NCBI GenBank assembly: GCA_003290165.1
Contig: QNQO01000672.1
Location: 248,001 to 312,000, forward strand
Reading direction: 5' to 3'
Origin: Berberis thunbergii
Lineage: Eukaryota > Streptophyta > Magnoliopsida > Ranunculales > Berberidaceae
DNA length: 64,000 nucleotides
Under the pieces are notes generated by a model. It was given only the letters and a program-made list of their open reading frames with translations. It ran no database searches and was not told the origin of the DNA. Of the stretch, positions 1 through 12,055 are shown piece after piece. The number at the start of each line of letters is the position of its first letter. Position 1 is the first letter of the stretch. The position numbers were made by a program, and so were the translations under genes.

Positions 1-80
1 AGCACAAAATACAAACACACATACACTAGACTATACATGGTTGAAATAGCTCATTTTGGAATGGTATTGTTATGATGCAG

Positions 81-552
81 GCCTTCCTGTTTACTTCATT
101 GAGCCTCACCATCCAGATAAATTCTTTTGGAGGGGAAAGTTTTATGGGGAGCATGACGATTTCAAACGCTTCTCATTTTTCAATCGTGCAGCACTTGAGT
201 TGCTTCTTCAAGCTGGCAAGAAACCGGATATAATTCATTGCCATGATTGGTAGACATCTTTTGTTGTAGGGTCAAATAACTTTGAAAATATCTTGCTTAT
301 AGTTGTTGATTTTATCTCAATTGGATAGTCTTAGTAAATTCTGTTCTTGCTTTCTAGGCACCACTTTACTGGGATCTGTATGCAACCAAGGGTCTTAATT
401 CAGCTCGAATTTGCTTTACTTGCCACAACTTTGAATATCAAGGGACAACACATGCTTCAGAGTTGGGATCTTGTGGCCTTGATGTTTACCGGTTAAATAG
501 ACCAGATAGAATGCAACACCATTCAGCACGTGGCAGAGTCAATCCTGTAAAG
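81..552 (+). pseudogene. SS4: Starch synthase IV fragment, two exons, in-frame stop
   Basis: Two exons match the catalytic region of plant soluble starch synthase IV, the plastid glycosyltransferase that helps initiate starch granules. Exon 81-265 follows a TGCAG acceptor and encodes the stretch with PVYFIEPHHPDKFFWRG, FYGEHDDF and the end motif IIHCHDW. Exon 358-552 follows a CTAG acceptor and encodes APLYWDLY, FTCHNFEYQGT and NRPDRMQ, and ends at a GTAAAT donor. The codon after HDW is TAG at 251-253 where the family has glutamine (CAG), so the frame is broken by one C-to-T change. The rest of the gene is not found to the right; an unrelated ERECTA exon follows 200 bp downstream. What lies left of the window is unknown. 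Family identity is clear from the conserved blocks; pseudogene status follows from the stop and the missing 3' exons. Confidence 0.88.
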
Positions 553-752
553 GTAAATAATATTTTGCTCTTCATGCAGGGATTTGTCTGAAAATTCCTA
601 ACCTTAAGACACTGTATGTATATTCACTATTCCATTGCATAACTTTTAGATGTTATGCACTTCTATTTATTGAAGCTTTAGCCTATCTTCTAAAATATGT
701 CCAATTAGATGTGGGAAACAAATTTTCAATTTTATGTCTGTATTTACTGCAG

Positions 753-824
753 TGACCTTGCCCAGAATCAACTCACTGGTGAGATTCCAAGGCTAATCTA
801 TTGGAATGAAGTTCTTCAGTATCT
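753..824 (+). pseudogene. Single leucine-rich-repeat exon of an ERECTA-family receptor kinase
   Basis: A 72-bp exon sits between a CTGCAG acceptor and a GTGAGT donor, exactly the unit length of LRR exons in ERECTA-type receptor kinases. It encodes 24 residues containing DLAQNQLTGEIP and LIYWNEVLQYL, which is diagnostic of the ERECTA family extracellular domain rather than a generic LRR. No neighbouring LRR exon is visible on either side. It lies between starch synthase exons and a glutathione transferase fragment, all on the plus strand, so it looks like a captured or shuffled gene piece. It could only be transcribed as part of a chimeric transcript. Confidence 0.85.
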
Positions 825-1567
825 GTGAGTATTCATCCATCACTTCTAGTAGCTCTTAAACTATGTTTTTTGTTTAACTGGAATATTACTGTTAAGTTTG
901 ATATTTAGTAGTCTTTTTATGCTAAAACATAACGTATTTGCATTCTTATACACTACACCAAAAGGCCTATTTAGCTACTAATACTACCCAGGCATTCACT
1001 GGCCTTTAATATTTTGGTTTTCTGTATGGGGAAGCCAAGGCATTCACTGGCCTTTATATGTACTACCACCACTGCTGCTGCTGGTTCTTTGGGTCTTCTT
1101 CAACTGTTAAGAAACCTAAACTGTCTCAGACTACAAATTCACATACTTCAACTTCTAATACTACTCCCCCCTAGAAGCTTAGATACTAGCTCTAGCCACC
1201 AAGGTATGTTAAGATTCTTCTCTAGCTCTTTATTGGTTGTGATTTCATAGATCAAAAAACTTCAAATGGTGTTTTTTTATTTTTTATTTGTGATTTTATC
1301 AAATTCTAAAAATATTGCAGTGGGCATCTCTCCTATGATCTTGTAGATAAATGGGTATCTCTCTTTTTTTATTGAAAGAAGTTCAAATGAGTGTTTTCTG
1401 TTGTTGTTCACATCTTATGCATGAAAAATTCAAATTAGTACTATAGGTCACAAGAAGTTGAAGTGGGTTTCTCTTTTGATGTAGTCTTATAGGGTCAGAA
1501 GAAGTTGAAATAGATTTCTCTTTTGATGCAAGTCAATAAATAAGTGATCAAAGTCACAAATAAACAG

Positions 1568-2608
1568 GCCTTGATCTAGTATACAGGCCTGCTTGGTACA
1601 AGGAGAAAGTCTACCCTGCAAATAAGGTAATATTGGTAAACCAAAATCGTCTTACACCATAACGTGTTCTTTGAAAACACATTCTCAATCTATTTGATTG
1701 TCCACGTATACAAAAATTCCATTTTTACAGGTACCTGCATTGGAACATAATAATGAAATCAGAGGAGAGAGTATTGATTTGATGAAGTACATCGATAGGC
1801 ACTTTGAAGGACCTGCCCTTCTCCTTGAGGTAAAGATGCCTAACTTATGTTTCTATGCTTAATAGCAAATTCACGCTATAGGCCTTGCATTCTCACTAGT
1901 TCATGTTTATTCTGCACAATTTAGGATCCCATCAAAAGGGAGTTTGCGGAAGAGTTGTTGTCCTACACAGACACCTTCACTACCGTCGTGATGGCTGCAC
2001 TAAAACAGAATGCAAATGCTGGTAAGACTAAACACTTTATTTTATAAATTTAGTCTGAAATAGACTTCAAATATATACATGATCAAGGACTGATTTGCAT
2101 CACTTACCTGCGTCAGATCCTACCTTCAATCACCTGGAAATTGCTATCACCAAATTCGATGACGGGCCTTTCTTCCTTGGCCAGTTCAGCCTGGTAACTT
2201 ATATATCTTTTCCTCCGCGATAGATATTTTCTGTTTTATCTTTTTTAGTTCATCCTTATTGCGTCTAATGATTGAGTTAACATTTGTATGTGACCTTCAG
2301 GTGGATATTGCCTACATACCATTCTTTCAGCGATACGCTCGCTTATTGTTGGATGTAAAGAATTATGACATCACAATAGGAAGGCCTAAGTTGAAATTAT
2401 GGCTTGAGGCGTGCCATCAATTCCTTTACATATTTTTTTAGGTCTATTAAGGGATAAACTTATAAGATCGATATTTTACCAATTGTTGAATCTATTATGT
2501 AGGAGATGGAGAAGGTCGAGGCATATACACAAACAAGAGTAGATCATGAGGAGATCATTGCAATCTTAAAGATGCGCCTTTTGGTACATAGTCTCTCTAC
2601 ATATACTT
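1568..2608 (+). pseudogene. Lambda-class glutathione S-transferase, 5'-truncated
   Basis: Six consecutive exons match plant lambda GSTs (GSTL/In2-1 type), cytosolic or plastid thiol transferases. Exon 1568-1626 encodes RPAWYKEKVYPANK; 1731-1829 encodes VPALEHNNEI to HFEGPALLLE; 1925-2021 encodes DPIKREFAEELLSY; 2117-2193 encodes the KFDDGPFFLGQFSL block; 2301-2408 encodes VDIAYIPFFQRY and YDITIGRPKL; and 2503 onward encodes EMEKVEAYTQTRVD to a stop near 2608. Donors are GTAATA, GTAAAG, GTAAGA and GTAACT; the fifth is GC rather than GT (GAG/GCGTGC). The exons have no stops, but the N-terminal thioredoxin-fold exon with the active site is absent, so a full enzyme cannot be made. The fragment lies inside the candidate CACTA element. 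Confidence 0.85.
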
Positions 2609-3059
2609 AAAGTTCATTACAGAATGATACAAATTTGACAGTCTGAATACTAAGCTTCTCCAGTTTTTTTCTCTTGTAGAAAACAAGCTGATGATTTGGC
2701 TGCACCAAGCTGTTGATTTTACTTAATTTTAATGTGTTTGTACGTAATACGGCTAGTAAGGATGATATTGTTGTGCAATGTAATAAATCCGAGGTGGATA
2801 GTTTAATTTGTATTTCCTGATTTGTACATGATGTTTGTCATCAATAAACTGTATCGAAAATCAAAATTACTCCAATTGATGGTCAATGGAACCAAATTGA
2901 TATTGATTCACTCTTTTCTTATTCACACCCAGAAGTACCAAAATATTTAGTCCCATGGTATGAAGTGGGATCAATATATTTGTTCCATGTGACCCGACTT
3001 TGATCACTTCTTTATTGGCTTATAGTGGGTCAAAATGTCAGTAGAACTCCATTGGCTTA

Positions 3060-3391
3060 ACACCGTGACCAAAAAAAAAAAAATTGCCACGGCTTAAAAC
3101 CGTGGCTAACTATTGCAACGGCTAAGAACCGTGGCCATACCTTGCAACGGTTTTAAGCCGTGGCTATTCCTGGCCACGGCTTAAAACCGTAGCTAACAAT
3201 TTTGCAACCGTTTAGAACCGTGGCTAAATCATCAACCGTCCTCGAGTATAAAACCATTGCTAATATTTTGCCACGATTTTTAGCCGTTACTGGGGATTTA
3301 GCGACGCCTCTACAGCCCACGGCTCTAAGCCGTGACAATGGGTTACCCCCACGGTTCAAAACCGTTGCTAATGGGCATTTTTGGTGTAGTG
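3060..3391. repeat. CACTA subterminal repeat cluster
   Basis: About ten short units alternate in direct and inverted orientation around the core GCCACGGCTTAAAACCGTGGC and its variants (AACGGTTTTAAGCCGTGGC, AACCGTTTAGAACCGTGGC). They stop at the terminal TTTTTGGTGTAGTG. Arrays like this are the usual transposase-binding region of CACTA elements. Each unit is itself nearly palindromic, so open reading frames across it on both strands are not genes. Confidence 0.8.
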
Positions 3392-3660
3392 ATTGCAACG
3401 ATATAGATCAGTGATTCCGACGATGATAGATCTGATGATGATTGATGGTGCTGAGATCGATGGGTGATTGGTCAATGTTTGTGATCGATTAGTTGATTAA
3501 GTGATCAATGATCGACTCTGTTGGTGATGATTGATCGACTCTATTGATGATGTGATCAGTGATCGACTTAGATAAGGGTTTGATTGATCAACTATGTTGA
3601 TGATTGGTCAATTCTGTTGATGATGATGGAGAAGGGTTTGATTGGTGTAATGGCAATTAT
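3392..3660. repeat. Degenerate GATCGACT / TGATGATG repeat tract
   Basis: The stretch is built from loosely repeated pieces such as TGATCGACTCT, GTTGATGATG and GGGTTTGATTG, with no constant period. It starts directly after the CACTA end. No reading frame of note. Confidence 0.55.
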
Positions 3661-5060
3661 TTTGTGTTAGCTAGGAATAAGAATAAGAAATGAGTTTATT
3701 AGTAGAAGGGTTTGATTCCGTCGTTCTGCGGCTAGGGCTTAGTTCCAGATAAAGTAGTTTTGATACCATGAAAAGAATTGTATTAAAATTATTGATTGAC
3801 TGAATACAAACTTATAAAGCTAACTCTGACCTAACCTTGTGGAGATAGGAAACCTAAGACTTTTTATTCTATTCTGACTTTCCTAACATATTCTATACTG
3901 ACTTTCCTATCTTGTAACACATTCCTATTCCGTAACATAGGTATACTTTTTTTTTTCTTTATTACGTTGATAAATGGTAAGTACCATCCTTTTACAACCA
4001 TCACTCTCTCTTCTTTCATTGCAGCTTCATTCTTTGCCTTTGGCGCACCTTCTCTGGAGCTTCTTTTGCAGTGGGCTTTTCTACTTCTTCATCTAAAATA
4101 ATGATTAAAATAAAAAAACTTTTATACATTTTCAAATAGGGATAGCCAAAAAAAAAAAAACCCCAACAACATTGAGTCTGGGTTATGATTCTCTTGAGAA
4201 TCTTTTTTTGCCAAATTGTTATTTCTATTTATACCATCCCAAAAAATACTTTTTGTTCAATGAAGGAAAGAACAAATGAAGCAATCCAATGCTTTATTTT
4301 TTGCACCATATTTTATGTTGAGGTCCATTTGATTTAGCGTAATTGAGATTGGAGATTGGGTTCCTGTCTTGATTCAAAATAAAAAAAAGTTTCTTATAAT
4401 ATTACTTGAAAATATCTTATGTTGAGGTATGTTTTGTAAACCATATGACAAGAGATTTTAAATTTTTGTAATGGTAACCCATAATTTGTTTTCATATTTG
4501 GTAATTGAATGACCTATTTGCGGAGTGCCGAAGGCACGACCCAAGGATCAGGATGGTGTGCCGAATGCAAGCCACTGTACTCATGCCGCACAGGTACATA
4601 CTATGTGAAAAGTGTATGGTCGTGTCGTAGACACGGCTGGTACACTAGTTATTTGTAACTTCAATTCAGCCCAACAAGATACAATAAATGTCTCAGGGTA
4701 GTAGGGTGGTCCAGTACTTTTATCAAAAAAAAAAAAAAAACAAACAAAACAGGGTCCAATACTCTAACTAAAGCCAAACGTTCAACTAGATAATATTACT
4801 CAGCTAAAAAATCTGACCAAGTCCAAGAAAGTTACCAAACCCTTAGGCCATAATGCACTAGCCCATTATTAAGTCACAAGATTACAAACATTATCTGGTT
4901 GGCCCAACCTGGGAGTGTACCTAGATCCGAAACTAATGTAGGTTTGACTCGATTTTGGATATTCAAATTTTTTTTTTTGAAAGTGAACTAGGGTTTATAT
5001 AAGATCCCGTGTCCGTTAAATAAGATGAGAGGATTACATTCTTTGGTAGATTTTGTTCAT
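3661..5060. other. Spacer without recognisable genes
   Basis: AT-rich sequence with homopolymer runs (A runs near 4150 and 4725, T run near 3950) and no reading frame or motif that I recognise. TTTTGATACCA near 3758 resembles a reversed primer-binding site for initiator tRNA, so an old minus-strand retroelement is possible, but nothing else supports it. The moderately GC-rich patch at 4520-4650 was not identified. Confidence 0.5.
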
Positions 5061-6191
5061 GGCAACGACTACTTCACACCATCAAAAGCGTTTTCTCACA
5101 CCATCATGTGATTTTTTTTTCTACTAACCCACACAACCCAAAAATCTATTTTTCAAAAAAATAGTAACTTAAAAACATGATACTTTTCAACCAATTTAAA
5201 CCCTTCTCAAGCTCATCAAAACATGAAAATTTTAGTACTAGTACTCTAAGTTATATAATAAACATAACTTGAATCACTTGAAAATGTTATAAAATGAGTA
5301 AGTTATGGTCATTTTACTAAAGTCGTGCAAATTTGTCTCGCAATGAAAATGGGATAATGTCATTGACTTTCGGCCAACTTATGTACTCGATCGAGACCGA
5401 TTGTCAAGCTGATCACACAAAAATTGTAGTATTCTGAGTTATCTAATAAACACAATTTGAATTATTTGAAAATGTTAGAAATGAGAAAGTTATGGCCATT
5501 TTAATAAAGTCACGCAAATCTGTCCGAAAATTTCCTGTTCTGGGCGAACATGAAATTTTTAGCAAATTTTTTTACTGCTCGCCCAGATCAATGCGAGGTT
5601 TGTCTCAGGCGAACAATAGTTTTTTTTGTGATTTCTGAAATTGTTTTTCTGAAGTTTACTTTGTTTTTATGATTGAAAATATTTATGAAGTTTCCATGAG
5701 ATTACTTAGTTTTTCTGAAAATTTTGTTGAAGTTAACAAAATGTTAACAATGTGAACTTCTTGAAAATATTTGCAAGAAATGAATAACTTGAAAGCTTGT
5801 TATAAAGCGTTGGAGTCAAAATCTGAAACGAAATGAATAATGGATCCAAGGGTTGTAGAAGCAATCGAACCAAGAGAATGGAAGATGCGAGAGGGTAGAT
5901 TTGCTTATTTGTTTTGCGAGAGGGAAGATGATAGAAGGGAAGAAGCAATCGAACCAAGAGAAGGAGTCAAAATCGATTTTGAATGTGTTTTGAATGTGAA
6001 GAGAGGGAAGATTTGAGTGGGGAATGGAAAGGGAAACTCGCGTTTCGATTTGCATGGAGAGGAGAAAAATGGCTTTCCTTATTTATATAGGTGGTGTGGG
6101 AAAGAGTGGTGGTGTGGAAAATAAAGCAGGTGGTGTACGAGATTTAAATGGTATGAGAAATCACTTTTGATGGTGTGTAGTAGTCGTTGCC
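5061..6191. mobile_element. Mutator-like non-autonomous element (family B)
   Basis: The left end GGCAACGACTACTTCACACC is matched by the reverse complement at the right end (ACTAGTAGTCGTTGCC-type, ending at 6191); the similarity runs inward over about 50 bp, including CACACCATCAAAAG. The flanking 9-mers TTTGTTCAT and TTTGTCTGT agree at 6 of 9 positions, suggesting an aged 9-bp target duplication, the Mutator hallmark. Inside are a repeated segment (GAAGCAATCGAACCAAGAGAA at 5859 and 5942) and two copies of a segment around AACTTGAATCACTTGAAAATG. There is no transposase. Related sequence occurs at 40.05-41.05 kb. Confidence 0.7.
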
Positions 6192-6282
6192 TTTGTCTGT
6201 TGCATCTTCATAAATTATCTTTTTCATATCCTCGGCAAATGAGCTAGAATAATTTTAAGGAGTTCTACATTAGGGTAAAGAC

Positions 6283-6991
6283 TTGCCAAGTAGTAGGCCA
6301 CTCTATTGGCTTCCCTCTAACGATGTTGCACTTTATATTTCTATTAGAGAACTAAGTTTTCTTTTGATCTTTCTAATGATGTGCCGCAAATCCCATGGGG
6401 GATCCTTGTCTTCTTCTAGGAATGATCTGAGAGTGAGAGAGTTTGTGCTGAAATATAATCATTGGGTTATTAGTGAGGGAAAGAGCTACTTCGAAACCTT
6501 GAAATTCATGCTCAATAACCGAATGTCCCTGAGATGAACCTGTGCATGTTGCCATGACCTCTCCTTGATCATTTCTAATGACTGCACCATATCCTCCTAC
6601 TGTACAAATCAAATATCCATCGGAATTAGCTTTAATCCACCCCAATGGGGGTTTCTCCCAAGAGCAATAGGTGTGTTGTTGGGCCATATTGACTTGGAAT
6701 TTATCAAATAGTTGCCTGCTATTAACGCTGTCAATAACTGTTGTTTCTATTGTAAAGAGTTTCAGTCTGAGTTCCTCATAAACTCGTTTTTTGCAGCTCT
6801 AGTGCAGTGATGTACTTTGCTTGGTGTAGTTGTCTGTTCCTTTCTGCCCATAGGTGATGTACTGTAGCGTAAAATTTGAGTTTTCTAAAGTGTTGTTTCC
6901 ATACTATTACCACTGAACTATTTGTTGCACCAAGTTACTTCATTCCATCAATCTGGCGCATGTCTATTGTAGCCTAGCATATGCAACAAGT
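6283..6991 (-). pseudogene. LINE retrotransposon, 3' part (RNase H-like domain)
   Basis: On the minus strand, 6687-6373 encodes a fragment with KPPLGWIKANSDG, GGYGAVIRNDQGEV and the EFQGFEVAL block, which is the plant LINE-associated RNase H-like domain. Upstream on the same strand (about 6780-6960) lies a decayed zinc-finger RVT tail with YATVHHLWAERN. The upstream half continues beyond the copia insertion at 12611. Stops and frameshifts show it is dead. Confidence 0.75.
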
Positions 6992-7536
6992 TGTTGGAGA
7001 ACAATCAGAACAATGTATAAATTTATTTGAAATAAATAATATAACAATAAAAATATTATTTGCATTATAAATTGATTACAACGAAATCAAATAAAATAAA
7101 TAAATCTACTAACTTGTATTGCAGATAGAGGCTTGCGAAATCACTATCTTGAATTGGCAGAGTTGGTACGCCTTGATTTGTAGATAGAGGCTAGTGAATT
7201 TGCTATGTCCTATAGACAGAATTCGCCCCTACTCGGTGTTGTAGTTCTTTAGGCGTCTGACTACCAGGATTCAACTATCAACACCGTAGCACAAGGGTGT
7301 TGGTTCTGGCGAATTTACCGAATGCAATCTCTCTCGGAGGTGAAGAAGAATGAATTACTCTAGAAAAAAATTAATGTGTTTGAAGATCTTGTTTTTCTCT
7401 TCAATATATAGAGAACAAAAGGGTGTGTTGATCAACACATCCTTTCTTAATTCAAAAGACACATTTTTTTTCTCTTAAAGTGCAAAAGACACATCTTTTT
7501 CTTCAATGTTGGTTATTTGCTATATAAACTCCAACA
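6992..7536 (-). repeat. Copia 3' LTR
   Basis: 545 bp, closely similar to 12056-12610 along its whole length, with TGTTGG and CCAACA termini. Confidence 0.9.
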
Positions 7537-8283
7537 ATACCCCACATTTGAATAATAAATATACAAAGTTGTCTTCTGGAAAGAAACTTAGACATAATAT
7601 GCATCGGGAGATGTGTCTTTTGGACTTGAACCTTCCTTAGTGAATACTTATCGGATTTACTGGTGACGCAGTGTATAGGAGACATTGAACTGTTCACTAT
7701 GTTTAGTAAATCAAGATAATGAACATCACACATATTATATCTTCACATTTTTCAATTCATACGGTTGTGTTCATTTTGGTCTTGAACAAATCCCGGATTC
7801 ATGAGAGCTTTAGAGAACTCAACCATATCATTCTCATAAATGTGACCCCACATGTACTCCCATATAGGTGACACTTAGATTATTAATACCTTGTTGTACT
7901 CATCTTATCTCTCAAGAGATTAGTATCATTAAGAATAAATAAATATTCACCCCGTCCATCACAATTAATATACATTTCTTATCATAGGAATGAGTAAGTG
8001 TGTGCACTCTATTATTTGAGTTTCACCTAACTAGTTTGCCTTTTTGAACCTAGGCCTTGGAACTCCATTTGGCTAGGTTAGGTTTTTGTCAGGTATACTT
8101 CTCAATGGATTGGCTTTAAGCCCATTCCCTTCGATAGTTTTAACACTTGCTCTTTTGGTATACCCTTTGTAATTTGATCTGCAATATTCTCCTTTGACTT
8201 CACATAGTTAATTGAAAAATTCCCAATTTTGAGCAATTGTTTTATGTCGCCGTCTTATGTGCTTAGACTTTCCATTGTAAATG

Positions 8284-11200
8284 TTATTTCACTCGCGTAA
8301 TGGCTGCCATGCAGTCACAGTGAATGCATATATCAGTCATAGGTTGAGGCCATAACGGAATAGCTTCTAAAAAATTTCTCAGCCAATCTGCTTTGTCAAC
8401 AGTCTGATCTAAGGCTATAAATTCATATTGCATTATGGAATGTAAGCTAATCTTGTGATTTCCACGACACTGCTGCCCCACCAAGTGTAAATACATATCC
8501 ACTTGTGGATTTTGCAGTTTTACCGGATATCCAATTAACATCTGTATATCCTTTCAAAACTAGAGGATATTTTGTATAATGTAATCCATAGTTGATTGTG
8601 AACTTCAAGTATCGCAATACTCTCACCAAAGCTACCCAATGGTCATTAGATGGTTTGATAGTATATCTAGCCAATCTATTTATTGAGTAAGCAATATCCG
8701 GTCTAATACAATTTGTAATGTATTGTAGTGTCCCAATGATACGCGAGTATTCCAATTGAGAGACACTTTCTCCCTTATTCTTCTTGAGATGGCAACTTGG
8801 ATCATAAGGTGTTTTAGTCGGATTGCTATCAAAATGACCAAATTTTCGCAAAATTGTTTCCACATAATGTAATTGGGTAAATATGTAGCCATCATTATTT
8901 CTTAGAATTTTTATTCCCAAAATTACATCAGCTTTACCCATATCTTTCATATCAAAACTTGAGTTCAATAATTTCTTAGTTGAGTTTATGATATCCAAGT
9001 TTGGTTCCATGATGAACATATCATCAACATACAAGCATACAATGACAATAGAACCATTGTCAAATTGTTTGATGTAAACACATTTATCACTTTCATTGAT
9101 CCGAAATCCATGTGATATCATTGTATGATCAAACTTTTCATGTCATTGTTTTGGTGCTTGTTTAAGTCCATAAAGAGACTTTACAATCTTACAAACCTTT
9201 TTCTCTTGACCTTTTGTTACAAAACCTTTGAGTTGTTCCATATAGATTTCTTCATCTAATTCACCATTTAAAAATGTTGTTTTTACATCCATTTGGTGTA
9301 TCTCCAAATTGCAAACAGAAGCAATTGCAATTAGCTTCCTAATGGATGTAATTCTAGTCACTGATGAGTAAGCGTCACAGAAATCTAGCCCTTATTTTTT
9401 ACGGTATCCTTTGACTACTAGACCAGCCTTATATTTTTCTATTGTACCATCAGGCTTTAACTTTCTTTTAAAAATCCATTTGTAACCTATTGGCTTACAA
9501 CCTAGAGGTAAATCTACTAATTCCCACAAATGATTTTGTAAGATAGAATCAGTTTCGCTATTTATTGCTTCTTTCTAATAAATAGATTCAGGAGAGGTGA
9601 TAGTTGCTTTGTAGGTTTGTGGTTCACCCTCAGTGAGAAACTTAAAAAGTTAGGTCTAAAATCTTTAGCAATCTTGACTATGTTCCTCTCCTTGGCTCTA
9701 CTTGTTGTTCTTGGACAACCGGTGTAGCTAGATTCATTCGGTTCCAAGTCTTTATCTTGAACACTGGATGATGAAGCATCATTAGCATGATTAAAATCAT
9801 GTGTTTTTCTTTTATTTTCAGTAAGTCTATCATTGTAAGGAAAGATATTATCAAAAAATTCCACATCATTGGATTCAATGATAGTATTTGTATGAATATC
9901 TGAAATTCCCAATTTAATGACTAGAAACCGGTGTGCTGCACTATTATTGGCATATTCAATAAACACACAGTCAACCGTTTTAGGTCCAAGTTTAATCATT
10001 TTTGGAAGTGGTACCTGAACCTTTGCTATACAACCCCACACTTTCAGTATTTTATAGGTTGGTTGTCTTTTGTTCCATTTTTCATATGAAGTTTGATCAC
10101 TTTTCTTTGGAAGGTTTTTATTCAAGATAGTGTTTGCAGTAAGCAAGGCTTCACCCCACATTTTTAATGACAACTCATAACTATTTAACATGGAAATAAT
10201 CATGTTTTTCAAAGTTTTGTTTTTACGCTCTGCAACCCTATTCTATTGGGGAGTGTATGGTGCAGTCGTTTAATGAATAATTCCATGTGAAGTACAAAAT
10301 TCTATAAAGGAATTTGAGTCATATTCTCTTCCTCTATCTGATCTTAGAATTTTGATTTTTTTGTTTGATTATTTTCGACTTCAGCCTTATATGTCTTGAA
10401 CATATTCAAAGCCTTGTCTTTGGTATGTAGTAGATAAACATAACAATACTTACTGTAATCATCTATGAAAGTAATGTAATAATTCTTTCCTCCACGAATT
10501 GGGTTTGATTTGAAATCACCCAAATATGTATGTATTAATCCTAACAATTCATTTGATTTTTCCATTACAGACTTATAAGATTTACTGGCAAATTTCGATT
10601 CTACACAAGTTTCACATTTATGTAGATTGTCAATTGTGCATTTAGGTAGTAAGCCAAGATTAACCATTCTACGTAAAGATTTAAAATTAACATGTCCTAA
10701 TCTATCATGCCATAATGTATAAGACTCAAACAAATAAGTAGAATTGTTATTTATATTATTACTAACATCCAAAAATAATACATTGAGTTTAAAAAGCCCT
10801 TTAGTCACGTAGCATTTCCCAACAAATGTTCCCCTTTTAGTGAGAACGAACTTGTCAGATTCAAATACAAGTTTAAAGCTTTTTGGCTTAGAACAATACC
10901 AGACACAAAAATTTTAGTAATTTGAGAAACATGCAATACATCCATCAAGGTAAGATCCTTGCCAGATGTAAATTTCAGGACCACTTTCCTTTTGTCAACA
11001 ACACTTGCAGTAGATGCATTGCCCATGAACAACTTTTCTTCACCATTGATAGGAGTGTAGGTGACAAACATATTTTAGTTTCCACATATGTGCCTTGTTG
11101 CATCAGTGTCAACCCACCAGTCCTTACTATCTGTCATCATATTGACATCAGAAACAACACCAACAAAATCTTCAGCAATATTGGCTTGGGTTTTATTGTT

Positions 11201-12039
11201 TATAATAGGATTCTCCTTCTTGTGGCGACAATCTTGTGTCTTTTGTCCAGGCTTTCCACATACCCAATATGCATATTTAATTTGTTTGAAATTCTTCCCT
11301 TTTGGAGCAAGTACATGTGAGTGTGGACGTTTTCCATCATACTTGTTTTTTTTTTTTCCTGAATTTTATACCTTTGCTTGGACTTGTTTCCATCCTCAAC
11401 AACATTGGCTTTGGCGTCGAACTCAGAAGTATTCATTCCTTCACTCTTGTGGTGATCTTCTTGAACCCTTAATTTGATAACCAAATCCTCCAATGTCATA
11501 TCAATCTTTTTATGTTTGAGGTGAATCTTGAAATCGTTCCAAGATGGAGGCAATTTCTCAATGACAGCTCCGACTGCAAATTGGTGTGGCAATTCCATTT
11601 CCTCCTAAGCAAGTTCTAGGATCATAATCTGGAGTTCCTCTACTTGGTTTACAACAGTCTTCGAATCTATCATTTGGTACTTTAAAAATTTTCCATTAAA
11701 ATTTTTCCAATGATAAACTTCTTTGAACCAGCATCTTCAATTTTATATTGATTCTTCAAGGAATCCTAAATTATACACATCATACAACTTATCATCGAGA
11801 CTGTTTAGAATATAGTTCCTGCATAAAAACTCACTATGTTTCCATGCATCAATTGCATTAAACTGATCTGTGAAAATTTCATTTTCTTCATTGATAGGAA
11901 CATCTTCCTTGACAATATGAGCAAGGTTCAAGGTTGTTAGATAGAACAACATCTTCTGTTGCCAGCGTTTGAAATCCACACCCTTGAACATGTTTGGTTT
12001 CTCAAAATGGGGTTTGACGTCATTAACTGATTGTTCCAT
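8284..12039 (-). pseudogene. Copia gag-pol polyprotein, broken
   Basis: Gag starts at 12039 (MEQSVNDVKPHF) and continues to about 11200 with the LPPSWNDFK block. A CCHC-like region and the protease follow near 11100, where the active-site triplet reads D-T-D instead of D-S/T-G. The integrase zinc domain is at 10730-10600 (WHDRLGHV and CETCVESK) and its core at 10500-9950. Reverse transcriptase is at 9361-8700, with MDVKTTFLNG and the catalytic YVDD near 9020-9031. RNase H at 8600-8450 has YTDVNW and KSTSGYVF. Several stops and frameshifts (near 11600, 10220, 9560 and 9130) separate the pieces. Protein products from it would be non-functional. Confidence 0.88.
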
Positions 12040-12055
12040 AATTTTGTCTATAAAT

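Larger units (their letters stand above)
951..3391. mobile_element. Candidate CACTA (En/Spm) element carrying a GST fragment
   Basis: The left end at 951 reads CACTACACCAAAA and the right end at 3391 is its reverse complement (TTTTGGTGTAGTG), a 13-bp inverted match typical of CACTA terminal repeats. The right subterminal region has the dense short inverted motifs expected for this superfamily. The flanking trinucleotides are ATA and ATT, so the expected 3-bp target duplication is only 2 of 3. The left subterminal region has a different repeat (GGCATTCACTGGCCTTTA near 991 and 1039), which weakens the pairing; the two ends may belong to different copies. No transposase is visible, so this would be a non-autonomous element. 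Confidence 0.5.

Noticed and set aside
3153..3414. Overlapping reading frames on both strands in the CACTA subterminal region
   Set aside because: They arise from near-palindromic repeats; the peptides are translations of the repeat.
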